From: Lentisphaeria bacterium
GTDB taxonomy: Bacteria; Verrucomicrobiota; Lentisphaeria; JABSQK01
Direction: 5' to 3'
Length of the DNA: 49,748 bases
NCBI GenBank assembly: GCA_013215875.1
Contig: JABSQK010000004.1
Coordinates: 1-49,748 of the forward strand
Below are positions 8,713 to 19,800 of this stretch, in pieces. Both the position numbers and the translations under genes were made by a program. Under the pieces are notes generated by a model. That model was not told where the DNA came from. It made no database searches and saw only the letters and a program-made list of their open reading frames with translations. Position 1 is the stretch's first letter, and each line of letters opens with the position of its first letter.

Positions 8713-10535
8713 TGGATAAATTAAAAGGACAGTTACAGCAAATAGATAAAGCCCTGGCGAGCTTTGGTAGCTTCCGTAAACGCTGGGGAATGCTGGATGG
8801 CTTGGGTCGTTTCTTATCATGGGCATTGGGCGCATTTTTAATATGGTTCTTTCTTGACTGGGCGATTAAACTTCCAGCCTGGCCACTCGTTCTTCTTTTT
8901 GTTGCAGTTGTCGTAATCGCTCTGGTTTCTATTTGGAAGTGGCTCTTGAAGCCGGTGATGAAAACCATAAATATTGAAAATGAAGCTGTTGTTGCCGAGC
9001 AATTACATGGTGACCTCGACAACCGGATTATCGGGTCTAAGCAATTGGGTAAAGGTGTACTTGATGGTGAACATGAAGAATTGGGCTATTCCCCAAATCT
9101 GGTATTATCCCTGGTCGAACATACCATCGGCAAATTAAATGATATAAAACTCACCAGTTTGATCGACCTTAAAGCCGCAAAGAAAGCACTTGGAACAGGA
9201 ATCGTAATTTTAATCTGTGTTGTCTGCTTAGGTGTATTCGCCCAAGAGGCACTTAAAGAACGTTTTTCCCGCCTGGCAGATGCCTATGCACAGGTACTTG
9301 ATACACTCTTTCCCGTTGATATTGAGGTAGAACCGAAGAATAAAGCCGTGGTTAGAGGATTGCCTTTGCAATTAAAAGTGCACGTTGTTGGTGCTCGTCG
9401 CACTGAAGCAGTACTGGTCATGACCGATAAGAAAACGGGTGAAATTATTACAAAAGATTTAACCCTGGTGGATGACAAAGCGAGCTACACCATTAAAGAA
9501 GCGGATCAGGACTTTAGCTATAAATTTGGCTACAGCGGACGTTTTTCTGAGGAGTACACCATCCTTGTTGATGATCTGCCAATTGTCAAAGCAATAAACT
9601 TTGAAATCACTCCGCCTGGATATACAGGCCAACCCATGCGTATGATGACCGGCCGCGTGGCCAAGCTTAAGGGTTTAACAGGTACCTCGGTACTGGTAAG
9701 TTTTGCTGCTAATACACGTTTGGCTCCCGATAGCTGCTATGTCAAATGGAAAAGTGGCACTACAGATAAGATTGATATCTCAGGACGTTTTGGTAGCTTC
9801 CAGTTTCAAATTCGCGAAAATACCAAATTGGCAATTCACCTGACCGGCCATCATGGTAAAGATTTCCAAATGGCTCAGCCAATGGTCATACTCATTGAAG
9901 TTGTGCCAGATGCGCCACCGAGCTTGCATGTAACAACAAAAATTGCCAATGCAGAACTTGGTGCTAGTCAAGCAGCTGGTCTTCAGCTAGGCTATTTTGC
10001 CAAGGATGATTTTGGCGTTCAGAAAATAGAACTGTTCTATAAAATCGAATCCCAGTTTGCGGCATTAGGAATGAAAGACCGAAAAGGCCATAAGATACAC
10101 GCATTGACTACGCCCCGTGATCGTGTTAAAAACAAGTTTCGCGGTATCTTCAGCGGCAATACAATAAAAGCCGGTGATAAAGTAACTCTATGGCTAAAAG
10201 CGACTGACAACAATACCGAGACCGGCCCGGGCATAGCCCAAACCAAACGGTTTGAATTTACAGTCATTGGTAACGACCTCGGTCAGTTCACCGCGGGAGA
10301 CCCAATGTCAATGAAACGCAAGAGGGAATCTAGTATGCTCTTAGTTGAAGTCGAACGAGTAAAACGTAAGCAAGACCTTTTGCAAGACCCTGAGCGAATG
10401 GTTCGCACCGAAGTGAAGAAAGATTTTATACGCATGGATGTATCTACGAATGTTCGTAAGGATGTTGGATCGGGTAGTTCAGAGGAATTCTCTTCGCAAT
10501 ACTTTCAACTCTTGTCTGGTGGCGGTAACGATTGA
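8712..10535 (+). CDS. DUF4175-like membrane protein
   Basis: 607 residues. The ATG shares one base with the preceding stop (TAATG). Two close N-terminal helices (about 34-78) and one near 155-178 anchor a mostly extracytoplasmic body. The body has Ig-like strands and the segment FEITPPGYTGQPMRMMTGRV, which is typical of the DUF4175/TIGR02302-like proteins encoded after MoxR-VWA genes. The usual long C-terminal coiled coil of DUF4175 proteins is short here: after KRKRESSMLLVEVERVKRKQ the protein ends within about 70 residues. The next gene begins 41 bases on, so no missing C-terminus is hidden downstream. The function is unknown. The assignment rests on position, topology and a few motifs. Confidence 0.65.
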   Translation: MDKLKGQLQQIDKALASFGSFRKRWGMLDGLGRFLSWALGAFLIWFFLDWAIKLPAWPLVLLFVAVVVIALVSIWKWLLKPVMKTINIENEAVVAEQLHGDLDNRIIGSKQLGKGVLDGEHEELGYSPNLVLSLVEHTIGKLNDIKLTSLIDLKAAKKALGTGIVILICVVCLGVFAQEALKERFSRLADAYAQVLDTLFPVDIEVEPKNKAVVRGLPLQLKVHVVGARRTEAVLVMTDKKTGEIITKDLTLVDDKASYTIKEADQDFSYKFGYSGRFSEEYTILVDDLPIVKAINFEITPPGYTGQPMRMMTGRVAKLKGLTGTSVLVSFAANTRLAPDSCYVKWKSGTTDKIDISGRFGSFQFQIRENTKLAIHLTGHHGKDFQMAQPMVILIEVVPDAPPSLHVTTKIANAELGASQAAGLQLGYFAKDDFGVQKIELFYKIESQFAALGMKDRKGHKIHALTTPRDRVKNKFRGIFSGNTIKAGDKVTLWLKATDNNTETGPGIAQTKRFEFTVIGNDLGQFTAGDPMSMKRKRESSMLLVEVERVKRKQDLLQDPERMVRTEVKKDFIRMDVSTNVRKDVGSGSSEEFSSQYFQLLSGGGND

Positions 10536-10576
10536 TGACTATAGAATTTAATATTGGGACGATCGAATCATAGAAA

Positions 10577-12445
10577 ATGATCAAACGAATTTACATTGCA
10601 GTTTTTCTTCTGGCGACTTTGTCTTATGCAAAGTCTGTCGAGGAAATGAGCACCAAAGAACTTGTCGCGAAGATTGTTGAATATAGTGATGGCGATGAAC
10701 TCATCAATATCCATGTATTTATCCGTGAGGGCAGTGGTCGCGGTGCTGCGGGAATTACAGAAGCACTGAACTTCCTGAATCCCGATAAAAAGAAACGCAG
10801 CAAAAATCTTTATGAAATGATTCAGGGCTGTGCAAAAATCCGCCGTAACCCGGAGCAAATTGTCAAGCTGTATGATCCCCAAAGCCATGCCTTATATTAT
10901 GGCGCAAATGCATTGAAAGCTCAAACGCCAATCGTGACTGCCTTCACTTGGAAAGTTTGGCCTTATCACTTTCCACGTGCAGCTGTGCGTGCTGCACCAC
11001 TGGCAACACTGGCGTGGTTAAAGAAACAGATAGCTGCAGCAAAGCCACAAACAGAGAAATTATTAATGATTCTTACTGAGTGGAACCATTGGATCTCCTA
11101 CAAAAACGAACGCCAGTATACGAGCCAATATGGCAAGCTTCTAGGCGATGTGGCCAAACACCCTGTGCTCAGCAAGCATAAACTCATCAGCAATGCAATT
11201 CTTGGTGGACTTGGCGAATGCAAAGCGATTGATCAGATCGCCTATGTACGTGCCAAACTGAAAGATGAACATGCAGAAATTCGCGGGCGTGCTTGTATGA
11301 CACTTGCCTCATTTGGGACTGATGCCGCTCTCACTTCTCTTATTGAATTGTCTAAAACAGAGACAAATGCAAATACCCAGAAATCTCTCGGCAGCACGTT
11401 TACCTCTTTCCCGGCAAGTGAAAAAGCGGGTGCAGCAGCACTGGCTTTGTTCAAACGTACAAAGAGCCAAAATGCCCGCCGTGAAATACTCTTTCTACTT
11501 TCCACTACGAGTTGGTCACAACGCAATGCATTTATTGAAGAAGCGTTTAAGTATCCGGGAAATGGTGTACTCGGAGTGGCACTGCTCGCTGTGAATAAAC
11601 GCGTGCCTGATAAAGTTCGTGACGACATATTAAAGCTTTGTGACCAAGTTGAGAATCCAACACCAGAACTGATTGATGCCATTGGAAAATTGGGTGATGA
11701 GAAAGGGTTGGTAAGTCTAGCCAAATGGTTCGACAGTGAAAAAAACTGGTCTATTCGCAATAAAATAGTTCTTGCTGTTGAAATGATTAAGGGACCAAAA
11801 GCAAGCCAAACGACGCAAGTATTTATGAAAAAAGAAGCCAACAAGTTTGTTATTCATCAAATCATCCGGGTCGCCGGCCGCTTAAAGATCAAAGCGTTGA
11901 TTCCTGATATGATTCGTGTCGCTGGAGATCCCAAAAGTCCAATAGACATGCGTTCTGAGGCTGTTTGGGCTTTAGGTCATTTGGGTGGTGCAGAGGCTTA
12001 CAAATGCCTGACTTTACTCAGTGAAAATAAGTCTGCATTCATTGAAGATGATGTGCCCAAGGATCAGCCGGTGGAATCAGGTGCACTTGAACAAGCGAGA
12101 CTTTATGTGCAGCTCAGCTTAATGAATTTAGGCAGCAGCGATGCAGCTAAAACAGTTGAAAAAATTTATCATACGGGCACTCCGACAACCAAGCTAACGG
12201 TCTTAATCATTCTCAGTGATTTAAATAAGGATAGTCACTTGATTAAGGATGCGTTTCAAAGCACAGACTTTGTTGTACTTCTTGGTGCGGTGCGGGCAGC
12301 ATGGACAATTTCGCCTCTAAAATATAAGGCTGCTTTCGACGCTTTGCGACAGGATCCTTACCTCGCAGAAATGCTTAAGACCAGTTATAAGGATGTGACG
12401 ACTCTCGTGTATTACTTGACTCAGAAAAAGGAGACAGCACTGTGA
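10577..12445 (+). CDS. Exported HEAT-repeat protein
   Basis: 622 residues. A signal peptide (MIKRIYIAVFLLATLSYAKS) is followed by an all-helical protein. Repeated pairs such as DEHAEIRGRACMTLASFG and SPIDMRSEAVWALGHLGG are HEAT/PBS-lyase-type repeats (helix, Gly or Pro turn, Ala/Leu-rich helix), best seen at about 210-260 and 445-480. Such solenoids bind other proteins. The gene overlaps the next start by GTGA, which ties it into the array. Its location implies an extracytoplasmic scaffold for the VWA proteins or the giant secreted products. No enzymatic motif is visible. Confidence 0.75.
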   Translation: MIKRIYIAVFLLATLSYAKSVEEMSTKELVAKIVEYSDGDELINIHVFIREGSGRGAAGITEALNFLNPDKKKRSKNLYEMIQGCAKIRRNPEQIVKLYDPQSHALYYGANALKAQTPIVTAFTWKVWPYHFPRAAVRAAPLATLAWLKKQIAAAKPQTEKLLMILTEWNHWISYKNERQYTSQYGKLLGDVAKHPVLSKHKLISNAILGGLGECKAIDQIAYVRAKLKDEHAEIRGRACMTLASFGTDAALTSLIELSKTETNANTQKSLGSTFTSFPASEKAGAAALALFKRTKSQNARREILFLLSTTSWSQRNAFIEEAFKYPGNGVLGVALLAVNKRVPDKVRDDILKLCDQVENPTPELIDAIGKLGDEKGLVSLAKWFDSEKNWSIRNKIVLAVEMIKGPKASQTTQVFMKKEANKFVIHQIIRVAGRLKIKALIPDMIRVAGDPKSPIDMRSEAVWALGHLGGAEAYKCLTLLSENKSAFIEDDVPKDQPVESGALEQARLYVQLSLMNLGSSDAAKTVEKIYHTGTPTTKLTVLIILSDLNKDSHLIKDAFQSTDFVVLLGAVRAAWTISPLKYKAAFDALRQDPYLAEMLKTSYKDVTTLVYYLTQKKETAL

Positions 12446-13020
12446 ATCATCGCATACTATATCTTCTAGCAGCTATTTTTGTTTCACTAAGTAGTCAAGC
12501 GCATGAATCACCGATTGATCATATAGACCGCTTGATCAAGGTTTGGATTGAGAAAGATGGTTTGCATATCAGTTATCAAATGCATCTGAGTGAACGCCAG
12601 GCTTTGCTGCAACTACGGGCAGTGGATACGGATAAAAACGGGCAAATTAACGGCACTGAAAAAGCGACTTATTTCAAGAGTCATGGTGAAAAAGTGGCCA
12701 GCTATTTGGTACTGACACTGGGCAAAAAGCGCCTGCCTATTACGCTCGCTGAACCCGTTTTACTGAGGGCGAATTTTTCACAGCGTTATCATTTTGTGGC
12801 CCCGATGGATTTTAAGGCTGGTCAAACAGATTTACTCTTAACCGATAATTATTCCCATCTTTATCCTGGCAGCTGCCGGATAAAAGCGGACAGCCTTGTA
12901 AGCAATAGCTTTTTGAAAGCGTCATTTGCGAAAGAAACAGAAAAAATGCGGGGCCATGGTGGCATAATCATGATTAAACTTCAAGTCCTTGTTAAAGCAG
13001 AAAAGGAGCCTAGACAATGA
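12442..13020 (+). CDS. Exported EF-hand protein
   Basis: 192 residues from a GTG that overlaps the preceding stop by 4 bases. The signal peptide (MNHRILYLLAAIFVSLSSQA) is clear. A single canonical EF-hand loop, DTDKNGQINGTE at 62-73, has acidic or oxygen ligands at positions 1, 3, 5 and 12. The overall pattern (short beta-rich domain around one EF-hand, then a conserved TDNYSHLYPG turn) resembles the N-terminal extracytoplasmic domain found in some HupE/nickel-transporter-like proteins, but here there are no membrane helices after it. Calcium binding is likely. The role is unknown. It overlaps the next gene by ATGA. Confidence 0.65.
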   Translation: MNHRILYLLAAIFVSLSSQAHESPIDHIDRLIKVWIEKDGLHISYQMHLSERQALLQLRAVDTDKNGQINGTEKATYFKSHGEKVASYLVLTLGKKRLPITLAEPVLLRANFSQRYHFVAPMDFKAGQTDLLLTDNYSHLYPGSCRIKADSLVSNSFLKASFAKETEKMRGHGGIIMIKLQVLVKAEKEPRQ

Positions 13021-13811
13021 AATTATTTATAGCAGTTTTAGCATTACTTATTAGCACATCACTTCGTGCTGGATCCTTTGTAGATCAAGCCAAGAAAGGA
13101 AGCTCAAGTGCACTGAATGAAAATGAGATCAACAAGCGCAAGAGCAAGAAAGAAGAGCGTGATGGTCGCAACAAACTGAGTATGCGTCGCATCAAACCGA
13201 CATCAGGTTCGAGTGACTGGAATACAGACCCAACTGCCATCCCCTTTATGCTCTACCAGGTGAAAGAGCGAACCGGATTGCCAATCTATATTAATAACGA
13301 TGGCCTTGATGTTGGTTCCGACGATATTTTCGAAGAATCGATTATCTATCTTACCTCCCATCATGCTTGGGCTTTCAACGAGAAAGAAAGTAATAATTTA
13401 CAGATTTGGCTTAAGCGCGGCGGCACTTTGTTACTGGATGACTGTTATAATAAGGGCAGTTCTTTTTCCGATTCGGTTCAACCTGAAGTAGGAAAAATGA
13501 TCCCTGGAGCATCAGGAACGATTCTTCTTAAGACCGACCATATTGTCTCGGATGTATTCAAAATGGTTTATGATACGGATTGGCCTGGCGAATCTTTGGA
13601 AGCAATGCGCCCTTGGCAATACTTTATGCTCGATGACCGTCCAGCAGTATTCTTTACACCAAATGATGATGGTTGTGGTTGGGAGATTTCCACACCACCA
13701 AGTGCATCAAACCCGCTCGGAGAAGGGATTGGCCATGGTGGTGATAATCGTGCACGTGAACGTTTTTATATGTGGGCAACAAACTGGATGATGTATGTTT
13801 ACTGTCATTAA
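13017..13811 (+). CDS. DUF4159 domain-containing exported protein
   Basis: 264 residues with a signal peptide (MKLFIAVLALLISTSLRAGS). It has a Lys/Arg-rich linker, then the DUF4159 core. Recognisable pieces are WNTDPTAIPFMLYQVKERTG, IYLTSHHAWAFNEKE and IWLKRGGTLLLDDCYN, where a flexible loop precedes a Gly-Gly-Thr-Leu-Leu-Asp-Asp element. It ends in RERFYMWATNWMMYVYCH, as usual. The fold is glutamine-amidotransferase-like without proven activity. DUF4159 genes commonly accompany MoxR/DUF58/VWA genes in Planctomycetota, Myxococcota and Bacteroidota, which supports membership of the same system. The stop is followed by a 57-base gap before the first giant gene. Confidence 0.8.
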   Translation: MKLFIAVLALLISTSLRAGSFVDQAKKGSSSALNENEINKRKSKKEERDGRNKLSMRRIKPTSGSSDWNTDPTAIPFMLYQVKERTGLPIYINNDGLDVGSDDIFEESIIYLTSHHAWAFNEKESNNLQIWLKRGGTLLLDDCYNKGSSFSDSVQPEVGKMIPGASGTILLKTDHIVSDVFKMVYDTDWPGESLEAMRPWQYFMLDDRPAVFFTPNDDGCGWEISTPPSASNPLGEGIGHGGDNRARERFYMWATNWMMYVYCH

Positions 13812-13868
13812 AATGTTTAAGCCAATGAATTTACGAGAGAGCTGTAGAACAGTTCCAGGGATACTAAA

Positions 13869-16800
13869 ATGAGAAATGATAAAATGACGATTAAAAAATA
13901 CCTGGGCATTATTTTGTGCCTGTTAAGCTTTTGGGCCATGGCCGATGATTATGAAATCGAATTGGTTCCCTTCGATTCACCACATAAAAAATTACAACCT
14001 AGGCTTGTTCAGCATGCCATGCCATCGATCATGTATTGGTATACCCTGACTGAAGGGCAGCAAAGTTCCTATGCAGCTCCTTACTTTGATTGGGCCCGAA
14101 ATATCAAACTTGATGGCAAACCTGGTTTTGAAATTTATCAACGGGGAAAGTACATCGATCGACGTCCGTTTACACGCTTAAAACTAAAGGTTGGCGATCA
14201 CACGCTGGATCCTGGTAAACATGTTTTTACAGTAGCCAAGGACGGAACTGTTAGTACCAAGGATGAGGACATTGTACTAAGTACGATAAAGGGGCGCATT
14301 GCCTATATACCTGAGAACTTGAAAAAGGGAATTAATGATAAGGGTGTTGTCACTGTAAAACGTATACAGTCTCTCGAAGAAGCAGATGAGGAATCAAACC
14401 TTATCTGGGAGCTCACTAATGGTGATAAGGTAAAAGTATTAGGAACTGAAAATGGTTGGGTCAAACTCGAACTCGCGCCATTACATTTAATTAAGTTGAA
14501 GCTTTACCCTATTTCGATCCATGCAACCAATGCCGATCTCAAGGCCCCACCACCAAAGGAACTGTTCTATGCAATCTCCCTTCCAAATGTGGTTCTGCGT
14601 TTGGCAGATGATAAGAGACTTAAGCCAGAGGAACTGATTTTCAGGATCCGCGCAGCAACAAAGGAGCGTAAGAACCTTTATAAATATTTTGAAATTTGGT
14701 TACCATCGAACAAAGTAGGAAAAGGGTATTTGGCTTTCCCCTTAAAGCACACATTCCATATTGACAAAAACGGAATTACCAATGGTGCTGGAGGCGGCTA
14801 CGATGCAAAGTGGTTGACTAATCCCAAGGCAAAAGGCATAAAAAAATACCGTATTGATATTCCCGTGAATCGAGTGCCTGTTTATGGAGATGCGTTAAAT
14901 ACCTGCTTGATTGCGAATATGCAATTTATAAAAATACCTCAATTCGCCAGTGGCGACCTGGAGTATGCCAACCTATATGTTCGTAATGAACCCTATGAAA
15001 TACGTGTAACAGAAAAAGGCCCCTCTTTATCCATTAGTGGTAATCTTTCAGACTTGCCAAACAAAGCAATTCGCCTGGGTTGGACAGATGCCTATAAGAT
15101 CAACCAGAAACTATTGCTGGTTGAAGCGGAGTCAACACATCTCACAGCCGGACAAAAAATGCGTGTTCGAGTCAGAGCGCTGGATCCCAGTAAAAGCAGC
15201 GAAGCCGAGGCAGAAGCAATTAACACGGAAAACTTTATTAAGGCAATGGAAACAGCATACAAAGGGATAGAGAGAGGTATAAATACAAATTTAAATAATA
15301 TTGGTAGAGCCAGCAAAGATCTCATACAGTTGTCTCAAGTCCGTCAGAAAGCGCAGAAAAAATGGTCGATTGCAGCTGGTAACCTTAAGCGTGCACTGGG
15401 TCAAGAAAAAGCCATTCTGGGCAGGGTCGCGACGTATACAAAACAAGTGAATCAATTCAAAAAGCAGATTGCAGACGCGCAGAAAAAAGCAGCAGCAGAG
15501 AAGGATGCCAACAAGAAGAAGCCCCTTTTGGCCAGGGTTAAGCCCATTCAAACACGTTTGAAAGCGGCGACAACAAACCTAACAAAACAACAAGCCGCCT
15601 TAAAGAAAACGCAGGTGATAGTTGCAAAGGATAAGAAAACGGAAGCCATTACAAAGGTACAACATACGAATGAGGCAGATGCACATAATAAGTTAATTAA
15701 GCAGAGTGCGAAACATCCTAAAATAGTCGTGTTGCGTAAGGTGAATGAAAAGGCAAAGAAAAAGCTTGTTGAAAGTCAGGCAAAGATAGACCGTTACAAA
15801 AAGATTCTAGTGACCCAAAGGGCAACACGTCTAAAGAGAACAAATTATAATCCGTTGGCTAATGCACCTGCTTTTGCTCAGATTCGTGACTTTAACGACA
15901 GTAATTGGCAACCCGTAAAAGTTGAAGCTGCCAGTCCAAATGCCAAAGCAGGAAGCAAGGAAGCAAACGAGTGGTTTCTTACTCTACCGAGTAAAATGCG
16001 CGATGGTATCTATAAATTGCGTATCGGGGTAAAACCCGTGCAAAAGGATGAGCAGATTTTTCATGTTGAACAATGGGTGACAATTTCAGCCGGAACAGGA
16101 CTGGGAATTGGCGTTTTTACACAGCGCTCACGGACAGCATTTTACCGGGGTGAAACATTTTGGCTGGCACTGGGTGTTTTGGGTGGAACGCGCTCGATTC
16201 CTGCTGGAACAAAAATTGAAGCAGACTTGGTGGATGAGAATGGCATCCGCGTACCCATCGTGCGGGAAACGGTAAAGAGTGAAATTAAAGACCGGAAAAC
16301 GTATGTGGTGACCCTCTCTGGAGAACAAACACTAAATCTGGCTCCAGGAACGTATCGGGTCGAACCGAAGTTGGGTACACAGGATGGCCCGGTGTTTAAA
16401 CTTTATATTGTTGATCCCCAGCCAAAAACAAACTTTATAAATATGCTTCTAGGAAAGTACAATCAAGTTGGTTTCGATTACAGTTCGCTTCTCAGCGGCG
16501 GAAATGCCATCTCGCAGCGCTCGGTACAGTTGGGTGGTCAGCATGCTGACTCGCGCCTTTCCGCAGACATGGTTGTTAAAGATCTAGCCGAGTCAGGTTA
16601 TAATTCGTTCAAAGGAATGAGTTATGGAATGAATCGGGTCTTTTTTCCCAGCAGCCGTACCATTCGTATGTTAGTAGAAGAGCGGCCTGAGCTTGGTCCT
16701 TGGGAAGCCTTTGCACCACCGAGTGGTCGCGATCTCTTTCTCGATGCCTGCGTAAAAAACAACATTGCCTTTTACGAAAATCTCTTCACTCAACATGACA

Positions 16801-19800
16801 GCATTATGCCACGCGGTGAAAAATTTCTAGCTGCCTGTGATCGTTATTCGACGCTTGAAGCAGCATCCATGCGACACAGCCCGGCTTTCCGTGGTCTTTG
16901 TATGTACGATGAATTTAGCCATTCGCTCGACCATGATACGGCTCAGGTTGTCATGACTCATTTTCATAAAATGGACGAGAAAGGATTTCGCAAGAAATAT
17001 GGTTATAGCAGTAGTGATGCCCAGATTGCAATGGACCGCTTTACCGGACGCCCAGAAGGGCAGCGGGACTATAAAGATTTGGTGAAATATAAAGCTTACC
17101 CTAAATATATTGACTGGACCTGGGAAGAGTTTAGTCGCCGGATGACCAATAGCATACATGACATGATGCCGGGATCAGTGAATTTCACACTTGCCCGTGT
17201 AGCCGCTCACCCGGGTGATAATCTGGGGATTGGCAATGGTAATATTGCCACAGTTTTTGCACCGTTGGAATTGGCCACAGCAGTTGGCTATAAAGACATG
17301 GGCGGTTGGGGCGCTTTCCCTCTATCAGGACCCCTTATGGCTGATGCATTTCGTATTAACGATACGCTGAAATCCGTTCCGATGCTTGCAGGTCAGAGAA
17401 CCGGATCTTATGGCGATTCAAACCTGCGCGATGCTTTTATGACACTATCGCAAAAACCGGATGGATTGAGTTTTATGCAATATGATACGAGCATTCAAAC
17501 ATCCGTTGGCACAGATCATTATTCAACGGTGCGCGATATTGCCAGAAACCTGACGACTCGCTATGGCGACTTTATCCTGTATTCGAAAAAAGGGTATAAG
17601 AAAGTGGCCATCTATGATTCACGTGAAGCGAAATTTCTCTCAATCCGAAAATCAGTCAATGTTTCACTTGCCAATGAAGCGTTGTGGGCATCTTGCTTGC
17701 GTGCTGGTTACCCTGCTGATTTCCTGACGGATCAACAGATCCTTAAAGATAAAGGCATGGATTACGATGTCATTATTGCACCCGGTTGGATCTTCAAAGA
17801 AGAGGTGCCACCAAAGACACTTGAGGCTCTAAAGCGACTGAAGCAGGCGGGGAAAATTATTATAGTAGAGAAGAGCAGTAATTTACCGATTCCCGGTATT
17901 GTCCGTCTTCGTCTACCTTCAGTTAAGGGTGCTGAAAAAGAAGCTATTGACCTGGATGAGATTGAAGACCGTCTCGGCGGTATGTTTCCAAAATATCTCG
18001 ATGTCGACAATGAGCGCTGGTGGAAACATACCATTAAAATAACTGCCGCCCTCAAAGAAACATTGTCAAAGTATATCCCACCTGCAGCTGAAGGGCATGA
18101 TATGCTTTTAAGTCCGGATTGGCTTCAAAGCCAGGAAGGCTCTTATATGATTATGTCGAATCATGCTTATACCGGCTTCAAGGGTAACCATAAGACCCTA
18201 TTTCAGGCACCACAGGTTTTTGATATTACCGTTATAGACAAGCCACCAGTTTGTTATGACATGCTTGAAATGAAGCAGGTCCCGGTAAAAAAGCTTGCGA
18301 ATAAGAGGAGCTCAATAAAAGTTGATATGCGCACCTATCCGGGTAAATTTTATGCCTTCCTGCCAACAGCTATCGACCATCTAACAATTAAAACGTCGCC
18401 TGCAGTTGCGGGGCAAAATATGAGTTTCGAGATTTCCATCACGGATAAATCGGGTAAAATGATTCCGGCTGGCTTTCCTGTTGAAATTAAATTGACCAAT
18501 GAAAAAGGACAGATCTTAAGACATGTCTTCCGTAGCGGAACACCTGTTTATAAAGGTATCTATAGAGTACCCGTTAACTGCCCTGGTAATAAAATAAAAC
18601 TCTGGGCTCGGGAATTAATATCGGGGTCAAGTTGTGAAGCAACAGCTGCATATATCGCCAAACCCTTTGTTCCTAAAAAATCCGCGAATGCTGATGTTCG
18701 TATTTCAGAGATCGATAAAATTAAACGCTTTATAAATGAGGAATGTAAAGTTGCAACTCCTCTGTTTACTGCGAAAGACATTCGCAAACCCGGTCGCCTG
18801 GCCATTCGTATTCGTAAACCAAGAAATATCCAGCAACCCGGAAGGTCCAATTGGTATAAGGACAAAATGTCTGCCTATATAAAATCCAAATGTACAGAAG
18901 CAGAATTGAAAGTGATGCACGCTTACGATCCAAAGAAAGGACAAAGCAAGGAGTTGTATGCGACAATTGTAACAGTTTTGAACAGGATCATACAAGATGG
19001 GCGTCTATTTAGCAAAAAACGCTTCCCACCCGGATTTTTAACTGCCTCTGACAATGATGTGGGCGAAGATGTTACAAACCCTAAAAGCTTTTTAGATATC
19101 AATCGCTACCTGCTGACTAAATTTTACTCGGAAGAATTGATTGCCGGTGAGGTTATCTATGTAACGACGGATGAGAAATGGCTTGTTGAAGATGCCTGGC
19201 GCCTGGGTGACATGCTTATGGCGAAGGGATATCGTGTGCGCGTTTTGCCGAGTCAAGCATTTGTTCGTGGACCTGCTCGTGGATGGAACCACACAGATAA
19301 GGAGCTACCATTTCTTGATGGTAGCCGTATGTGGCGCGGATCTGTTGTTAAGCCTGGTGTATTCCTCGATGGACCGGTAATCGTTCTTGGTCGTCGATGG
19401 ACACTGGCAAACCATTTAATTAAGCGTGATGCACTGCCAGAACCCATTACGGAAAATTTCCCTGGTGCAGGGCGTTGTCTGGTCGGTTGGGTGCCAAAGG
19501 CAATTTCAAATTATCATAATACACTCTATGTCCTGACAAATGACAAGGACGGCTTAAAGAAAGGGATTGATGCACTTATCAATATTGATAAACAAAAAGC
19601 CAATGTCTTTATTCACCGCCCACTTGTTAAAGAAAAAGCAACGAAAGCGGCAGTTCAAATGAAAACGTTTGAAGGAAATTCAAAAGACCTGAAGAGCTAT
19701 CGTGAAATGCATAGTGACGAAGATAGAGTCACTGCAATTGATACAGATACGGCAACTGGCCGCAGCGTATTTGGTACATTTGGCTACGGCAAGAATCTCT